NCBI GenBank assembly: GCA_027021325.1
Contig: JALUUN010000569.1
Coordinates: forward strand, 1 to 7,115
Reading direction: 5' to 3'
DNA: 7,115 nucleotides
Origin: Planctomycetota bacterium
GTDB lineage: Bacteria > Planctomycetota > UBA1135
Both the position numbers and the translations under genes were made by a program. Positions 6,251-7,115 of the stretch are shown here, one piece after another. Position 1 is the stretch's first letter. The number at the start of each line of letters is the position of its first letter. Under the pieces are notes generated by a model. That model ran no database searches, was not told the origin of the DNA, and was given only the letters and a program-made list of their open reading frames with translations.

Positions 6251-7115
6251 AGGTTCTCCTCTCGCCGCGGCTCTGGCTGGCACTGGTCTCGGCGGCGGCC
6301 GTGACCTGGATCGTGTGGCAGGACCTGGGCCGTACCAGCCCCGGGCCGGTGAGCACCGTCCATGCCGCCCACCCCGGGATCGCGGCCGGCGAGTCCTGCG
6401 ACGCCTGCCACGGAGGCTGGTTCCAGAGCCTGAAGAGCGCCTGCCTGGACTGCCACGAAGCCATCGCCGGGCAGCTCGACTCCGGCCGCGGCCTGCACGC
6501 CGAGCTCGGCCCGAAGGTCGCCGCCTGCGGCGCCTGCCACCGCGAGCACCTCGGCCCGGAGCACCCGCTGGTGGACGACGCAGCCTTCGTCCTCTCCGGC
6601 TTTCCCGGCGGCATCGCCTCCTACGACCACCGCAACCTGGACTTCTCCCTCGAGGGCCGGCACGCAAGCCTCCGATGTGCCGACTGCCACCCGAACGCCG
6701 ACGAGGCGGTCCTGGCCGAGGGGGAGCGGCGCTTCCTGGGCGCCACCCAGGACTGCACCGCCTGCCACGACGACCCGCACGAGGGGCGCATGACGGGAAC
6801 CTGCGCCAGTTGTCACGGCCAGGAGCACCCCTTCGCCGAAGTGGCGGCCTTCGAGCACGACCCGCGCTTCCCCCTGGAGGAGGCGCACGCGGGGAAGGAC
6901 TGTCTGGACTGCCACCAGAAGGGGACGCCGCACTCCGTGGAGGGGCTTTCGGCCTTCCAGGGCGAGCCGCCCCGCTGGCGGGCCTGCGCCGAGTGCCACG
7001 AGAGCCCTCACCGCGAGGCCTTCGTCGCGGGCAACGCTGCCCTGGCCGGGCTCGAGTCGGCGGCGGGCTGCGTCACCTGCCACCCGACGAGCCACGACTC
7101 CTGGCGCGACCCGCG
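6247..7115 (+). CDS. Membrane-anchored multihaem cytochrome c (cytochrome c3/c7-like), C-terminus cut by window edge
   Basis: 289 residues visible, with no stop before the edge. An N-terminal hydrophobic helix (about 9-25, after MKVLLSPR) looks like an uncleaved signal anchor, leaving the rest in the periplasm. Nine CxxCH haem c motifs start at Cys 51, 66, 94, 144, 170, 186, 219, 247 and 275, about one per 27 residues after the anchor. Many extra His residues (for example in EHLGPEH 100-106, DPHEG 176-180, SPHRE 253-257) could be distal ligands for bis-His low-spin haems. Two repeated modules are visible: an F/Y-x-H ... LEG/LEE-xHA ... CxxCH block followed by CxxCHxxPH and another CxxCH. Such proteins are known as electron wires in Geobacter-, Anaeromyxobacter- and sulfate-reducer-type respiratory chains. 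The gene starts in the stop codon of the Fe-S/flavin/haem b protein, so it is the likely periplasmic partner. The final electron donor or acceptor cannot be told from the window. Confidence 0.93.
   Translation, partial: MKVLLSPRLWLALVSAAAVTWIVWQDLGRTSPGPVSTVHAAHPGIAAGESCDACHGGWFQSLKSACLDCHEAIAGQLDSGRGLHAELGPKVAACGACHREHLGPEHPLVDDAAFVLSGFPGGIASYDHRNLDFSLEGRHASLRCADCHPNADEAVLAEGERRFLGATQDCTACHDDPHEGRMTGTCASCHGQEHPFAEVAAFEHDPRFPLEEAHAGKDCLDCHQKGTPHSVEGLSAFQGEPPRWRACAECHESPHREAFVAGNAALAGLESAAGCVTCHPTSHDSWRDP
6622..7083 (+). repeat. Two-copy protein-level haem module in the cytochrome
   Basis: Residues 126-190 and 202-279 share one layout. Each opens with an aromatic-x-His, an F-x-L-E segment, HA and a CxxCH (126-148 and 202-223). 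Each continues with CxxCH-xx-PH and a further CxxCH (170-190 and 247-279). The second copy has longer spacers. This indicates internal duplication of a three-haem unit; the repeat is clear in protein but weak at the DNA level. Confidence 0.6.

Noticed and set aside
3860..6667. 935-codon open frame on the minus strand opposite the redox operon
   Set aside because: It is a GC-driven shadow: composition is Arg/Gly/Ala/Gln-rich with no recognisable motif, while the plus strand has clear conserved domains throughout.
1..7115. CRISPR array, tRNA, rRNA or insertion sequence
   Set aside because: I saw no direct-repeat array, no tRNA-like or rRNA-like segment, and no transposase or flanking inverted repeats.

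Overview
The window is a very GC-rich, densely coding stretch of bacterial DNA. An SfsA homologue, uronate-sugar catabolism and a periplasmic multiheme cytochrome c suggest a Gram-negative, probably environmental, heterotroph with a respiratory chain. The phylum cannot be fixed from the sequence alone; GC-rich groups rich in multiheme cytochromes (for example Acidobacteriota, Myxococcota, Planctomycetota and various candidate phyla) are all possible.

Layout. (1) Positions 1-507, minus strand: the N-terminal part of an sfsA homologue that runs off the left edge. (2) A 74-base divergent gap. (3) Positions 582-3879, plus strand: a tight three-gene cluster. It encodes a PfkB-family sugar kinase resembling 2-keto-3-deoxygluconate kinases, a GH88-type unsaturated glucuronyl hydrolase, and an SDR oxidoreductase of the FabG-like group. 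The genes are 2 bases apart and then overlap by 4 bases. (4) A 139-base gap with two GC-rich hairpins and a 10-base palindrome, probably the end of the first operon and the start of the next. (5) Positions 4019-7115, plus strand: a second operon. It holds a 743-residue membrane protein with two Fe-S cluster motifs, a FAD/NAD(P) flavoprotein domain and a C-terminal haem-b-type membrane domain. It overlaps by 4 bases a multihaem cytochrome c that is cut by the right edge, with nine CxxCH motifs in the visible 289 residues.

How the genes may work together. In the first operon, the hydrolase would release 4-deoxy-unsaturated uronic acid from lyase-generated oligosaccharides. After isomerisation and reduction this becomes 2-keto-3-deoxygluconate, which the kinase would phosphorylate. 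The SDR may do a reductive step, but its exact substrate is open, and no lyase, isomerase or transporter is in the window. In the second operon, predicted topology and histidine spacing fit a transmembrane electron wire: cytoplasmic NAD(P)H, FAD and Fe-S clusters, then two stacked b haems, then a membrane-anchored periplasmic multihaem cytochrome.

The second operon is the most interesting part. Its flavoprotein domain appears circularly permuted: the C-terminal FAD-contact segment of the thioredoxin-reductase fold lies ahead of the GxGxxG motif. The second Fe-S motif has His where the second Cys is expected. The whole unit looks like a compact, poorly characterised NAD(P)H/cytochrome c oxidoreductase.
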